Assembly: GCF_014651855.1 (NCBI RefSeq)
Contig: NZ_BMXR01000016.1
Coordinates: 41,498 to 105,497 of the forward strand
DNA: 64,000 nt
Direction of reading: 5' to 3'
From: Saccharospirillum salsuginis
GTDB lineage: Bacteria > Pseudomonadota > Gammaproteobacteria > Pseudomonadales > Natronospirillaceae
Every line of letters starts with the position of its first letter. Position 1 is the stretch's first letter. Shown in pieces: positions 52,080 through 61,356 of the stretch. Both the position numbers and the translations under genes were made by a program. The notes beneath the pieces were generated by a model. The model saw only the letters and a list, made by a program, of their open reading frames with translations. It made no database searches and was not told where the DNA came from.

Positions 52080-53093
52080 ATGAGTACGAACCTAGAAACC
52101 CCTGTGTCCGCTCCGGCCAATTCAGCCGCCGAACGCGACAACGCCCCGGCCGATCGCTGGCGAACCCTGTGGCATAAAAGCACCCCTTACTGGTTCATGT
52201 CGCCCTACATTCTGATCTTCGGAATATTCGGCATCTTTCCGGTTTTCTTCATGATTTTCCTGTCCTTCCACACCTGGAATCCGGTCGCGGGACTGGGGTC
52301 CATGGAATTCGTCGGACTGGAGAATTATGCCCTGAGCCTGACCGACCCGACGCTGTGGCAGACACTGAAAAACACCATCCTGATGGCGTTGTATTCCGGT
52401 GTTCCCCAACACCTGGTGGCCCTGCCGATGGCCTATCTGTTGGTGCAGCTTGGCAAGCGTGCCCGGCACTGGCTGACGACCGCTTACTTTCTGCCGTACG
52501 TCACCTCGACCATTGCGGTCTCGATGATCTTTTTCGTCATGTTTTCCAAGGAAAGCGGCATCATCAACCAGGCACTGACCGGCCTCGCCAATGGCACGCT
52601 AACCGGTTGGGCATTCGGCTGGATCAACGACCTCATGCCCATTGGCTGGGTTCAGGAAAACAGCCTGATTCGCTACTCCGTCTCCTTCGTCGTGTTCTGG
52701 AAATACGTCGGCTTCAACATCGTCATCTACACCACCGGTCTCGCCACCATTTCCGACGATTTGTACGAAGCCGCCATCATGGACGGCGCCAATGCCGTGC
52801 AGCGTTTCTTCTACATCGCACTGCCGCTGCTGCGCCCCTTCATCTTCTTCGGTGTCACACTCACTATCATCGGCAACATGAACCTCTTCGACGAACCCTA
52901 TGTCCTGACTCGCGGACTGCAGCAAGCCTCCACCAACGGCATGACCATTTCCAACTACCTCTACCGCGTCGCCTGGGAATGGCTCGACATGGGCGGGGCC
53001 GCCGCCATCTCCTGGATCCTGTTCGTCGTCATCGGCGCCTTCACGGGGTTCTACTTCTGGTTCTTCGGCCGTCGCGGCCTGGGAGGCGATTGA
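52080..53093 (+). CDS. sugar ABC transporter permease, MalF type
   Basis: 337 residues with six or more transmembrane helices and a longer N-terminal cytoplasmic tail. The cytoplasmic EAA loop that contacts the ATPase is DLYEAAIMDGANAVQRFFYIALPLLRP. It pairs with the MalG-type permease whose start is two bases past its stop. The gap of 232 bases from the binding-protein gene is occupied by repeat copy B. Confidence 0.93.
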   Translation: MSTNLETPVSAPANSAAERDNAPADRWRTLWHKSTPYWFMSPYILIFGIFGIFPVFFMIFLSFHTWNPVAGLGSMEFVGLENYALSLTDPTLWQTLKNTILMALYSGVPQHLVALPMAYLLVQLGKRARHWLTTAYFLPYVTSTIAVSMIFFVMFSKESGIINQALTGLANGTLTGWAFGWINDLMPIGWVQENSLIRYSVSFVVFWKYVGFNIVIYTTGLATISDDLYEAAIMDGANAVQRFFYIALPLLRPFIFFGVTLTIIGNMNLFDEPYVLTRGLQQASTNGMTISNYLYRVAWEWLDMGGAAAISWILFVVIGAFTGFYFWFFGRRGLGGD

Positions 53094-53094
53094 T

Positions 53095-53943
53095 ATGACA
53101 CGACTGACCGCACACATCAACCTGCGTCTCATCGGCCGCGCCATACTCTGGGCGGCGCTGCTGACCGGCGTCTTCATGACCGTCTTCCCGTTCTTCTGGT
53201 CGCTGCTGATGGCCACGCACGACCGCACCACCATGTTTTCGAGCGGGCTCAACCTCTCGCTCGGCGACCAGTTGATCGCCAACTACGCCCGACTGCTCGA
53301 CACCATGGATTTCTGGGTCGGCATGCTGAACAGCTTCTCAGTCTCCATCATCGGCACTATCGCCTCGCTCCTGTTCTGCAGCATGTGCGGCTACGCTCTC
53401 GCGGTTTACCAGTTTCGCGGCCGCAACGTACTGTTCGGCATGATGATCTGCTCCATGATGCTGCCGCCGATCCTGACGCTGATCCCGTACTACATGGTCA
53501 TCGACGCCATCGGCCTGACGAATACCCACCTGGCCGTCTGGCTGCCGTTCAGCATCAACCCGTTCGGCATCTTTCTGATCCGCCAGTACGTCGTCGCCTC
53601 CGTCCCGCGTGACCTGCTCGAAGCCGCCAAGCTCGATGGCGCCAGCGCCTTTCGCACCTACTGGAGCGTCGTACTTCCATTGTTAAGACCCGGACTCGCC
53701 ACCCTCGCGATCGTCCAGTTCGTCTTCCTGTGGAACAACTTCCTGCAACCATTGGTCGTGCTGACCAGCAGCGAAAAAATGGTCATCACTCAAATGCTGC
53801 GCAGTGTCCAGGGTATTCCCAACACACCCTGGGGCGCCCTCATGCTCGGCACCTTTATTTCCATCCTGCCACTGGTCGGCATCTACATGGCCGCCAGCCG
53901 TCAGATGATCAGCGGGCTCACCAGTGGGGCTGTGAAGAACTGA
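53095..53943 (+). CDS. sugar ABC transporter permease, MalG type
   Basis: 282 residues, six hydrophobic helices, with the EAA motif DLLEAAKLDGASAFRTYWSVVLPLLRP near 185-210. It forms the membrane channel with the MalF-type partner. The ATPase must come from another locus, as is common for MsmK/UgpC-type shared ATPases. Confidence 0.93.
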   Translation: MTRLTAHINLRLIGRAILWAALLTGVFMTVFPFFWSLLMATHDRTTMFSSGLNLSLGDQLIANYARLLDTMDFWVGMLNSFSVSIIGTIASLLFCSMCGYALAVYQFRGRNVLFGMMICSMMLPPILTLIPYYMVIDAIGLTNTHLAVWLPFSINPFGIFLIRQYVVASVPRDLLEAAKLDGASAFRTYWSVVLPLLRPGLATLAIVQFVFLWNNFLQPLVVLTSSEKMVITQMLRSVQGIPNTPWGALMLGTFISILPLVGIYMAASRQMISGLTSGAVKN

Positions 53944-53984
53944 AGAACCAGGGGCTAGTTGCCAAAACCCGCACCGGTGACCGG

Positions 53985-54150
53985 GTGGACTTATTCGGGT
54001 GGTGCGACACTTCGCTCGTCGTAAACCCGTCCATGGGGGCTTGGCGGCCGTATCCGACCGCCATGGATGGCGGGAGTGCCGGTTTTGCATGGAGCAAAAA
54101 CCGGCCGGGCGGCCGACATCCCCGACTAGGTCTACCCGGTACCCGGTGCT
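53985..54150 (-). repeat. structured intergenic repeat, copy C (inverted relative to B)
   Basis: Read on the minus strand it follows copy B: GCTAGCACCGG, GGGTAGACC arm, GGCGGTCGG-type hairpin, CAAGCCCCCATGGA, then CCGGTGCGGGTT. Its outer arms are imperfect, with several mismatches. Together B and C are in opposite orientation on either side of the permease pair. Confidence 0.75.
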
Positions 54151-54228
54151 AGCCATCATTGCATCCTCGTAGCTCAACAAGGCTTAAAGGACAGCAACTG
54201 GGAGTATTTACGATGGCTAGCGGAGGAT

Positions 54229-54323
54229 GCCCGGTATACCCATCCGGGGATGTGCGCAGCAGGGATGCTGCGGTCAAGCCTACATGGATGTATATACGGC
54301 GACCCCGGATGGGTATGCCGGGC
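54229..54323 (+). repeat. structured intergenic repeat, copy D
   Basis: 21-base arms (54229-54249 and 54303-54323) are complementary with one position that would be a G-U pair in RNA. The core has GCAGCAGGGATGCTGC and TACATGGATGTA, as in copies A and E. It lies upstream of the GH1 gene. Confidence 0.88.
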
Positions 54324-54379
54324 AGCCTTCGCGGATTCTGGCGTTGAATTGAACTACTTGCACATTGTTGGAGAAGACT

Positions 54380-55723
54380 ATGAGTTTTAATTTGCCGGAT
54401 CATTCACCGCTTCGCCGGAAAGACTTTTTGTTTGGTGTTGCCACCGCCTCCTTTCAGGTTGAAGGCGCCACCGAGGAAGACGGTCGGGGTGAAAGTATTT
54501 GGGACCGTTTTTGTGCCACTCCCGGCAAAGTCCTGAACGGCGACAACGGCATGCCCGCCTGCGACCACTATCATCGCTGGCCCGCTGACCTCGACCTGAT
54601 CAAAGAGCTTGGCTTCGACGCCTATCGGTTCAGCATCGCCTGGCCGCGCATCGAACCCGAGCCCGGCGTCTGGAACCCCGCCGGTTTCGACTTCTACGAC
54701 CGGCTCGTCGACGGCATGCTCGAACGCGGCCTTCAACCCTACGCCACCCTGTATCATTGGGACCTGCCCCAGTACCTTGGCGAGCGTGGCGGCTGGGTCA
54801 ACCGCGACACCGCCTATCGCTTCGCCGATTACGCCGACAAAGTCACCGAACGACTCGGCGACCGGGTGTTGGGCTATGCCACCCTGAACGAACCCTGGTG
54901 TTCCGCCTTTCTCAGCTACCGGCTCGGCATTCACGCCCCCGGCCTGAAAGACGATCGTCTCGGTTTCCAGGCCGCCCACCACCTGTTGCTTGGTCATGGT
55001 CTGGCACTGCCTGCGATGCGACGCAACGCACCCAAGGCACAGCACGGCATCGTGTTGAATTTCACACCCGCCTATCCCGCGACCGACTCGGCCGACGATC
55101 GTCTGGCGGCGGACTATTCGGACGAGGAAAACAGCCATTTCTATCTCCAGCCGCTGTTGACCGGGGAATACCCCGAAGCCGTGCGTCAGCGCCACCCGGA
55201 GTTGATGCCGACTGTCTACCCGGGCGATATGGATATCCTGAAGCGCGACATCGATTTCCTGGGCGTGAATTTCTACACCCGTGCCGTCGTCAAGGCCGGC
55301 GAAGGGCAAGATTACGAAGCGGTGCCGCAGCAAGCCGAAGAAACCCACATCGGCTGGGAGATCTACCCCGAAGCGCTGACGGAGCTGATCACCGGTTTCA
55401 AGGATCGCTACGCCAACCTGCCGCCGATCTACATTACCGAGAACGGCGCCGCCGACAACACCGAAGTGGAGCAGGGCGAAGTGAACGATAGCCTGCGCGT
55501 CGCCTACTACGACCGGCACTTGCAGGCCGTGCAGCATGCCATAGAGCAGGGCGTGGACGTACGCGGTTACTTCGCCTGGAGTTTGATGGACAATTTCGAG
55601 TGGGCCGAGGGGTACAGTCAGCGGTTCGGTATCGTGCACGTCGATTACGAGACCCAGCAGAGAACGCCCAAAGCCAGTGCCCGCGCGTTCTCGGACTGGT
55701 TGAGTGATCGATCCGGAATGTAA
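54380..55723 (+). CDS. GH1 beta-glucosidase
   Basis: 447 residues from ATG 54380 (MSFNLPDHSPLRRKDFLFGV), with GGAG seven bases upstream. The acid/base Glu lies in TLNEPW (about 173) and the nucleophile Glu in ITENGAA (about 358). The N-terminal FLFGVATASFQVEGA is the GH1 signature. No signal peptide, so it hydrolyses imported beta-glucosides such as cellobiose in the cytoplasm. It follows the importer genes and completes the uptake-and-cleavage unit, though separated from them by two structured repeats. Confidence 0.95.
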   Translation: MSFNLPDHSPLRRKDFLFGVATASFQVEGATEEDGRGESIWDRFCATPGKVLNGDNGMPACDHYHRWPADLDLIKELGFDAYRFSIAWPRIEPEPGVWNPAGFDFYDRLVDGMLERGLQPYATLYHWDLPQYLGERGGWVNRDTAYRFADYADKVTERLGDRVLGYATLNEPWCSAFLSYRLGIHAPGLKDDRLGFQAAHHLLLGHGLALPAMRRNAPKAQHGIVLNFTPAYPATDSADDRLAADYSDEENSHFYLQPLLTGEYPEAVRQRHPELMPTVYPGDMDILKRDIDFLGVNFYTRAVVKAGEGQDYEAVPQQAEETHIGWEIYPEALTELITGFKDRYANLPPIYITENGAADNTEVEQGEVNDSLRVAYYDRHLQAVQHAIEQGVDVRGYFAWSLMDNFEWAEGYSQRFGIVHVDYETQQRTPKASARAFSDWLSDRSGM

Positions 55724-55853
55724 AGGCGGCGATTCTGAAAAGGATTTCAGAGGCGGACATTTGTGAAACCCACAGTGCCCTTCTATTATGACAGAACGTG
55801 TTCCGAGACAGGGAATGGTCGGAATGGAAGTATATTCCCCAACGGAGCATCCG

Positions 55854-56669
55854 ATGAGGCGCTTGAAGAACACACTGCTGTGGTGCGGGGCTGTCCTAAT
55901 GTCCGTCACGGTCATGGCGGAGGACCCCGCTGCGACCTGCGATAAGTTGGTCGCCACCGGAAACCCGGAATACCCTCCGTACCTGTGGCGTGATCCCGAT
56001 ACGCGCCGTGGGCTGATGGGGGCCAACGAGTTGATTCTGAAGGCGGTCAGCCAGCGGCTCGGCATTCCCATCGAGGTGGTTTATACCGGCCCCTGGTCGC
56101 GTGCCCAGGAAGAAGTCCGCGCCGGTCGCGTCGATTTGATCGCCGGTGCTTTCTATACCGAGCCCCGCTCGGAATACATGCATTACATCCGCCCGGCGTT
56201 CCTGACCACGCGCAGCGTTCTCTGGAAACGAACCTTCGTTGATATCGATTACAGCGAATGGGATGACCTTCAGGCCTATGACGGCGCCACTGTCATCAAC
56301 AACAGTTTTGGCCAGGCATTCGACAGCTATGCCCGGGACAACCTCAAGATAGAAACCGTCGCCAGCCTCGAGCAGGCCTTCCGCATGTTGGCCCAGGGGC
56401 GGGTCGACTACGTGCTGTATGAAGAATTCCCCGGCCAGGCCTATTCGGACCGACTGAACCTGACCTACGTCATCGAGACGGCCAACCCTCCGATCAGTCA
56501 GGAGGAGCTCTATCTCACCCTCTCTCATCGCTCAAAATGCAACACCCCGGAATTGAGGGGCGCCCTGGAGCGGATTATGCGGGAGATCACACGGGACGGA
56601 ACCGCCGAAGCAGCCCTGCAGGCCGGTCTTGAGGCCTGGCATGACCAGAATCCCGCATCCGGGGGGTGA
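55854..56669 (+). CDS. family-3 periplasmic solute-binding protein
   Basis: 271 residues from ATG 55854 (GGAG upstream), with a signal peptide (MRRLKNTLLWCGAVLMSVTVMA). Family-3 features are NPEYPPYLWRD near the start, VYTGPWSRAQEEVRAGRVDLIAGAFYTEPR, and a C-terminal EIT-type helix. Members bind amino acids or other small polar ligands. It lies 130 bases past the GH1 gene on the same strand with no transporter partner nearby, so it may work with a permease elsewhere or as a sensor-linked protein. Longer in-frame starts upstream would hide the signal peptide. Confidence 0.83.
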   Translation: MRRLKNTLLWCGAVLMSVTVMAEDPAATCDKLVATGNPEYPPYLWRDPDTRRGLMGANELILKAVSQRLGIPIEVVYTGPWSRAQEEVRAGRVDLIAGAFYTEPRSEYMHYIRPAFLTTRSVLWKRTFVDIDYSEWDDLQAYDGATVINNSFGQAFDSYARDNLKIETVASLEQAFRMLAQGRVDYVLYEEFPGQAYSDRLNLTYVIETANPPISQEELYLTLSHRSKCNTPELRGALERIMREITRDGTAEAALQAGLEAWHDQNPASGG

Positions 56670-57818
56670 TCAACCCGGTCGCCCATCCGGACGTGGCGCG
56701 GTCAGAATGGGGTAATAGTGCACCGCGAACACCGCCAGACCCATCGCCGACAGCAGCACGGCCAGGCTGAACCCGATGCCGGTTAGGGAGGGTAAAAACA
56801 CCGGCAACACAACCCGGGCCAGCATGCCGCCCATCAGGAATACAGCCATCAACCCCAGCCAGATTGGCGCCCGCAACGGCCGTCCGGTATGGCCCAGCGA
56901 CACCCGGCTCACCATCGCCAGAATCATCAGACTGATGCCCTGCAGGGCGAGAATGTGCTGGGCATTGTGCCCCAGGCTGGTTGCCGGGCCGGCCACGACC
57001 AGGATCGCCGCCGTCAACGGCAGCGCCCAGTAGCTCAGATGCAGTGTCCAGATCAGCGAATCCTGCCAGATCATCGGCGTATACCACCGCACCGCCCGAC
57101 GCACATGCACCAACGCCACAACCAGAAAGACGGCCCGTCCGACCATCGAACCGCTCAACCCCATGGCCACCAGAACCACCAGGGCCAGGGTTCCCGATAC
57201 CAGCAGCCAATACTGCCACAACGGCTCGGAAGAGCGGGGCAGGCCGAACCGGTTTGCCGTAAACATCGGAATAATCCGCCCGCCGATCACCGTCATGAAC
57301 AACGCCATGCACCACAATAAGGCCGATCCGTAGAGACGCAGCGACGGCCACAACAACGCCACATGCAGCACCGCGATCGCCAGTAGGGCCGGCAGGAAAA
57401 CCAGATTGCGCCACTGCTGTTGTTTAATCACCGGCCGCGCGAACCAGAACGCCCCGTAACCGAGGCAGAGCAGATCGGGCAGAACCCACCACACGGGCGA
57501 CACATCCGGACCGAACCAAAGCACAACCCGGCCCGACAACCAGAACCCGACCAACACCGCCAGCGGCCAGCCGCTGATCCCCGGCATCCCGGTCCAGTTC
57601 TGAACCGCCGTCAACAAGAACCCCAGGGCAATAGCCACCCCGAAGCCAACGGTCATCTCGTGCACATGCCAGGTCAACGGACTCAAGGCCCCCGGCCACG
57701 ACACCCAGCCGTTCAAAAACAGGCCCCAGCGCACCAAAGCCACCACGAAAAACACCGACCCCAGCAGGAAAAAGGGGCGGAACGCCAGGTTCATCACCGC
57801 TCTCGGAATTACCGACAT
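56670..57818 (-). CDS. nnrS: NnrS-family heme/copper membrane protein
   Basis: 382 residues with about twelve hydrophobic helices. Conserved NnrS elements are FRPFFLLG near the N-terminus, WHVHEMTVGFGVAIALGFLLTAVQNWTG, GGRIIPMFTAN and HNAQHILALQGIS; the His residues are candidate heme or copper ligands. NnrS protects against nitric oxide-derived iron-dinitrosyl stress. It follows a small membrane protein by 15 bases, behind an NsrR-like operator. Its stop abuts that of the convergent binding-protein gene. Confidence 0.92.
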   Translation of the reverse strand: MSVIPRAVMNLAFRPFFLLGSVFFVVALVRWGLFLNGWVSWPGALSPLTWHVHEMTVGFGVAIALGFLLTAVQNWTGMPGISGWPLAVLVGFWLSGRVVLWFGPDVSPVWWVLPDLLCLGYGAFWFARPVIKQQQWRNLVFLPALLAIAVLHVALLWPSLRLYGSALLWCMALFMTVIGGRIIPMFTANRFGLPRSSEPLWQYWLLVSGTLALVVLVAMGLSGSMVGRAVFLVVALVHVRRAVRWYTPMIWQDSLIWTLHLSYWALPLTAAILVVAGPATSLGHNAQHILALQGISLMILAMVSRVSLGHTGRPLRAPIWLGLMAVFLMGGMLARVVLPVFLPSLTGIGFSLAVLLSAMGLAVFAVHYYPILTAPRPDGRPG

Positions 57819-57833
57819 TCGTTCATCTTCCCG

Positions 57834-58055
57834 TTAATTAACCGTACGACCCAGAGTCTGCAACGCATGCAGACGCAACACATAAGACAATTTGAACACC
57901 ACCGCCAACACCAGCATGGACACATGCGCCATGCCCTGAACCAGCAAATGCTGGTCCGAAGCCCAGACATAAGCCGTCAGCGTTGCCGCCACAAACGCGA
58001 GCAAGGATAGCAGCATCAATGAATGTGCGAGATCGAGTTTCTGAAAAGCGTTCAT
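57834..58055 (-). CDS. small two-helix membrane protein co-transcribed with nnrS
   Basis: 73 residues, starting MNAFQKLDLAHSLM, with ribosome binding site GGAGG. Two hydrophobic helices (MLLSLLAFVAATLTAYVWA and HVSMLVLAVVFKLSYVLRL) with a His pair near the centre. Proteins like this are seen beside nnrS in other gammaproteobacteria and may be a partner in nitric oxide stress. Operon with nnrS is clear from spacing. Confidence 0.78.
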   Translation of the reverse strand: MNAFQKLDLAHSLMLLSLLAFVAATLTAYVWASDQHLLVQGMAHVSMLVLAVVFKLSYVLRLHALQTLGRTVN

Positions 58056-58079
58056 GTGAGCCTCCGGGTTGTACCAATA

Positions 58080-58102
58080 AAGATGTATTTAATATCGATC
58101 TT
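58080..58102 (-). promoter_or_regulatory. NsrR-like operator upstream of the nnrS operon
   Basis: A 23-base dyad with one perfect half AAGATGTATTT and a second half ATATCGATCTT that fits 8 of 11 positions of the NsrR consensus. It lies 25 bases upstream of the first start codon. Confidence 0.65.
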
Positions 58103-58202
58103 TATAAGAGTCATATTAAATGAATGTTTGTGGGTGTCAAGGACGAAGTATTGAGAGCGTGGGTAAGAAGCGGGGGCGGCGGAGGCTAGTACCCGAGTCG
58201 CG

Positions 58203-58340
58203 TAGGGTGGGCACCGCCCACCATGGAAGAACAACTAACCCATTCGACCCCGATCAGCCCGTAGTCAGTTGGAATGGAAGTTAAAAGTCGAATGCCCCAA
58301 CCTTGGTGGGCGGCCGAGACGTCGGACCGACCCACCCTAC
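58203..58340. repeat. GTAGGGTGGGC-type REP pair in inverted orientation
   Basis: GTAGGGTGGGCACCGCCCAC at 58203 and an inverted, partly degraded partner ending GACCCACCCTAC at about 58340. Same family as the array at 14747-15003. Confidence 0.75.
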
Positions 58341-58366
58341 AGTAGGTTCGGTGGCAATGAGCCGAG

Positions 58367-58475
58367 CCCGGGGTGGCCTTAACCCTTCCGGGGGATGTCC
58401 GCAGCAGGGATGCTGCGGTCAAGCTTACAGGGATGTATTCACAGCGACCCCCGGCAGGGTTAAGGCCACCCCGGG
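58367..58475 (+). repeat. structured intergenic repeat, copy E
   Basis: 28-base arms (58367-58394 and 58448-58475) with a single mismatch, the longest stem of the family. The core has GCAGCAGGGATGCTGC and TTACAGGGATGTA. It lies between the nnrS operon and the DUF1223 gene. Confidence 0.9.
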
Positions 58476-58555
58476 CGGACCAGAACCACAGGCCTAGCCA
58501 AGCAAAGGCCAACCCAGGCACCAACCGGAAACCACCGCCACACAAAGCCAGACCA

Positions 58556-59275
58556 CTAGGGCAAATACCCACCAACAGCCTGAATAATCCGCGGCTCGTC
58601 ACGCGGAGACACCCACACCACCAGGGCCGTCCGACTCTGCCCGGCCTCGGGTGCCTCCGGCAACTCAACCGACCAGTCACCCTCGCCATGCGCCCGATAC
58701 CAATCCAGCACCACAAAATCATGCCGCAACGTCTTGCCGGCGTTCTCGCCCCGCTTGACCTGCGAACTCAAGCCATTGCCCAGATACGCCATATGCAGGG
58801 TCAGGGGTCTGGATTCGGACTCGAAACCAAACCGGGCGGACAGTTGACCGTCCTCAATTGTCACCGACAACCGGCCGCTCGCCACCAGCGGCGCCGTCAC
58901 CTGTCGACGACCGTTGAACCAGGCCCGGAATTCCTCGCTGTTCACCATGATCCCAGGGGTATAGCGCTGGCTCAGACGGCCGGACTCGACATAGGCCGTC
59001 TGGCGCGAGCCGTATTCCGGCTCGGCGAACCGGTCCTCCCAGCCGATCCAGTCCCAATAGCCGACGTGGAAGGCCATCGGAATGATGTTGGTGAACAGAT
59101 CGGGATGGTTCTTGAATTCGGACAGCCAACGGTCCGCCGGCGGGCAACTGCTGCAGCCTTCGGAGGTGAACAATTCAACCACGGCCGGAGCGCGTTCGGC
59201 GCTGTGCCATTCCAGGGAAGCCGCCCAGGCCGGTGACAGGGTAAGTATCAAGCCGATAAGCCAAAATCGGTGCAT
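58556..59275 (-). CDS. DUF1223 thioredoxin-fold exported protein
   Basis: 239 residues from ATG 59275, with a signal peptide (MHRFWLIGLILTLSPAWA). VELFTSEGCSSCPPADRWL at about 33-52 carries a C-x-x-C typical of the DUF1223 family, which has a thioredoxin-like fold. Further conserved segments are FHVGYWDWIGWEDRFAEP and QRYTPGIMVNSEEF. Function is not established; a periplasmic redox role is plausible. The longer frame upstream (to 59440) is not needed. Confidence 0.88.
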   Translation of the reverse strand: MHRFWLIGLILTLSPAWAASLEWHSAERAPAVVELFTSEGCSSCPPADRWLSEFKNHPDLFTNIIPMAFHVGYWDWIGWEDRFAEPEYGSRQTAYVESGRLSQRYTPGIMVNSEEFRAWFNGRRQVTAPLVASGRLSVTIEDGQLSARFGFESESRPLTLHMAYLGNGLSSQVKRGENAGKTLRHDFVVLDWYRAHGEGDWSVELPEAPEAGQSRTALVVWVSPRDEPRIIQAVGGYLP

Positions 59276-59463
59276 GAGTCGTCTCCTCTGGGTGGTGTCC
59301 GCATTGGATCGGTTCATCGCCCCGAAGTTCCACGAACACTTGAGATAGATCAATGCATCTCCCTGTGTGTACGCCAATGGTCTAGTAGTCAAGGCTGGTT
59401 GCTTTTTGGACACTTTGAAACAAACCAAAGACAACAACAAAACCCGCTTGGAAGGATAGACCC

Positions 59464-61356
59464 ATGTCCAACGACGCTCCTAACACTTATCAACAAGCCT
59501 ATCAGGAAGCCAGTGACCATCCCGATGCCTTCTGGCTGCAACAGGCCAACCGCATTCAATGGGTTCGCAAGCCTACCCGGGGAGCCACGGAGGATGACGA
59601 GGGCCTGACGCGCTGGTACGCCGACGGAGAACTCAATACATCCTGGTTGGCGCTCGATGCCCACGTCGAAGCCGGCCGCGCCGACCAGACCGCGTTGATC
59701 TACGACTCGCCGGTCACCGGTCGCCAGCAGACGTACAGCTATGCGGAACTGCTGGACCGGGTCAAACGAACGGCCGGTTTTCTGGCGCACCTCGGCGTGA
59801 CCAAAGGCGATCGTGTTGTCATCTACATGCCCATGGTGCCCGAGGCGGTTATCGGCATGCTCGCCTGCGCCCGGCTGGGCGCCATTCATTCGGTCGTGTT
59901 CGGCGGGTTCGCCGCCCGGGAACTGGCCGTGCGCATCGACGACGCCCGGCCCAAGGTGGTGCTGTCGGCCTCCTGCGGCATCGAAGTGGATCGGGTGATT
60001 CCCTACACACCGATGTTGAACGAGGCCTGGTCACTGGCCGAACACAAACCTGAATCCGCCGTCATTCTGCAGCGCGACCAGGCCCGGGCCGAGCTGACCG
60101 AAGGTCGGGATCACGACTGGGCCGAGCTTGAAGCCCGGGCGGAACCGGCGGACTGGGTTGCGGTGAAGGCGACCGATCCGCTCTACATCCTGTACACCTC
60201 CGGTACCACGGGCAAACCCAAGGGCGTGGTGCGCGATAACGGCGGCCACGCCGTCGCCATGCACTACAGCATGGAGGTGGTGTACGGCATGAAACCGGGT
60301 CAGGTGTTCTGGGCGGCCTCCGATGTGGGGTGGGTCGTCGGCCACTCCTACATCGTTTACGGCCCCCTGATCTACGGGTGCACCACGATATTGTATGAAG
60401 GCAAGCCGGTGCGCACACCCGATGCCGGTGCTTTCTGGCGCGTGATCGACGAGCACAGGGTGAACGCCCTGTTCACGGCTCCCACCGCCTTCCGTGCCGT
60501 GAAAAAGGAGGATCCGAACGGCGACCTGATGGCCTCGTACGATCTGACTTCCCTGCAACGGCTCTTCCTGGCCGGCGAACGGCTCGACCCGCCAACCTAT
60601 GACTGGCTTAAGGAACGCACCGGTCTGCCGGTGCTCGACCACTGGTGGCAGACCGAGACGGGCTGGGCCATCGCCTGCAACCCGGTCGGATTGGAAGAAT
60701 TGCCGGAAAAAGCAGGTTCCGCGACGGTGCCGACGCCGGGCTTCCAGGTCACCATTCTCGACCCGGCCGGCGAGCCGTGCGCGGCGAACGAACAGGGTGC
60801 CGTCTGCGTCAAGCTGCCATTGCCTCCGGGTTGTCTGCCGACCATCTGGGGGGACAACGAACGGTTCCACAACGCTTATCTGTCGGCCTTTCCGGGGTAC
60901 TACCTGTCCGGTGACGGCGGATATCTGGATGAGGACGGCTATCTGTTCATCATGGGTCGGGTCGACGACGTCATCAACGTGGCCGGCCACCGCCTGTCCA
61001 CCGGTGAAATGGAGGCCGTGGTCGCCAGCCATCCGGCGGTGGCCGAGTGTGCCGTGTTCGGGGTACAGGACGACCTGAAAGGGCAGGTGCCGCTCGGTAT
61101 GGTGGTGCTCAAGGACGGCCAGACGCCGGACTTGGCCGAGCTGGAACAGGAGCTCGTCGCTCTGGTTCGACAGCAGATCGGCGCGGTGGCCTGTTTCCGC
61201 CGGGCGTTGGTGGTCGACCGTCTGCCCAAGACCCGTTCCGGCAAGATCCTGCGGCGGACTCTGCGACAGATCGCCAATGGTGAGCAGTACCAGGTACCGT
61301 CCACCATCGACGATCCGGCGATCCTCGACGAGGTGTCGACCCGGCTTCAGCCGTAG
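59464..61356 (+). CDS. prpE: propionate-CoA ligase (acyl-CoA synthetase)
   Basis: 630 residues, GGAAGGA upstream. An ANL-family enzyme that activates short carboxylates to acyl-CoA with ATP. The AMP-binding P-loop reads YILYTSGTTGKPKG, the adenylation motif WWQTETGW, and the C-terminal lysine for adenylation lies in KTRSGKILRRTLR (about 598). The N-terminus YQQAYQEASDHPDAFW and the length are typical of PrpE rather than Acs, so propionate is the likely preferred substrate. Its 3' end overlaps the convergent oxidoreductase gene by 10 bases. Confidence 0.93.
   Translation: MSNDAPNTYQQAYQEASDHPDAFWLQQANRIQWVRKPTRGATEDDEGLTRWYADGELNTSWLALDAHVEAGRADQTALIYDSPVTGRQQTYSYAELLDRVKRTAGFLAHLGVTKGDRVVIYMPMVPEAVIGMLACARLGAIHSVVFGGFAARELAVRIDDARPKVVLSASCGIEVDRVIPYTPMLNEAWSLAEHKPESAVILQRDQARAELTEGRDHDWAELEARAEPADWVAVKATDPLYILYTSGTTGKPKGVVRDNGGHAVAMHYSMEVVYGMKPGQVFWAASDVGWVVGHSYIVYGPLIYGCTTILYEGKPVRTPDAGAFWRVIDEHRVNALFTAPTAFRAVKKEDPNGDLMASYDLTSLQRLFLAGERLDPPTYDWLKERTGLPVLDHWWQTETGWAIACNPVGLEELPEKAGSATVPTPGFQVTILDPAGEPCAANEQGAVCVKLPLPPGCLPTIWGDNERFHNAYLSAFPGYYLSGDGGYLDEDGYLFIMGRVDDVINVAGHRLSTGEMEAVVASHPAVAECAVFGVQDDLKGQVPLGMVVLKDGQTPDLAELEQELVALVRQQIGAVACFRRALVVDRLPKTRSGKILRRTLRQIANGEQYQVPSTIDDPAILDEVSTRLQP

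Noticed and set aside
58373..59236. 287-codon plus-strand frame over repeat copy E and the DUF1223 gene
   Set aside because: It starts inside a structured repeat and runs antisense to a gene with a signal peptide and a C-x-x-C motif.
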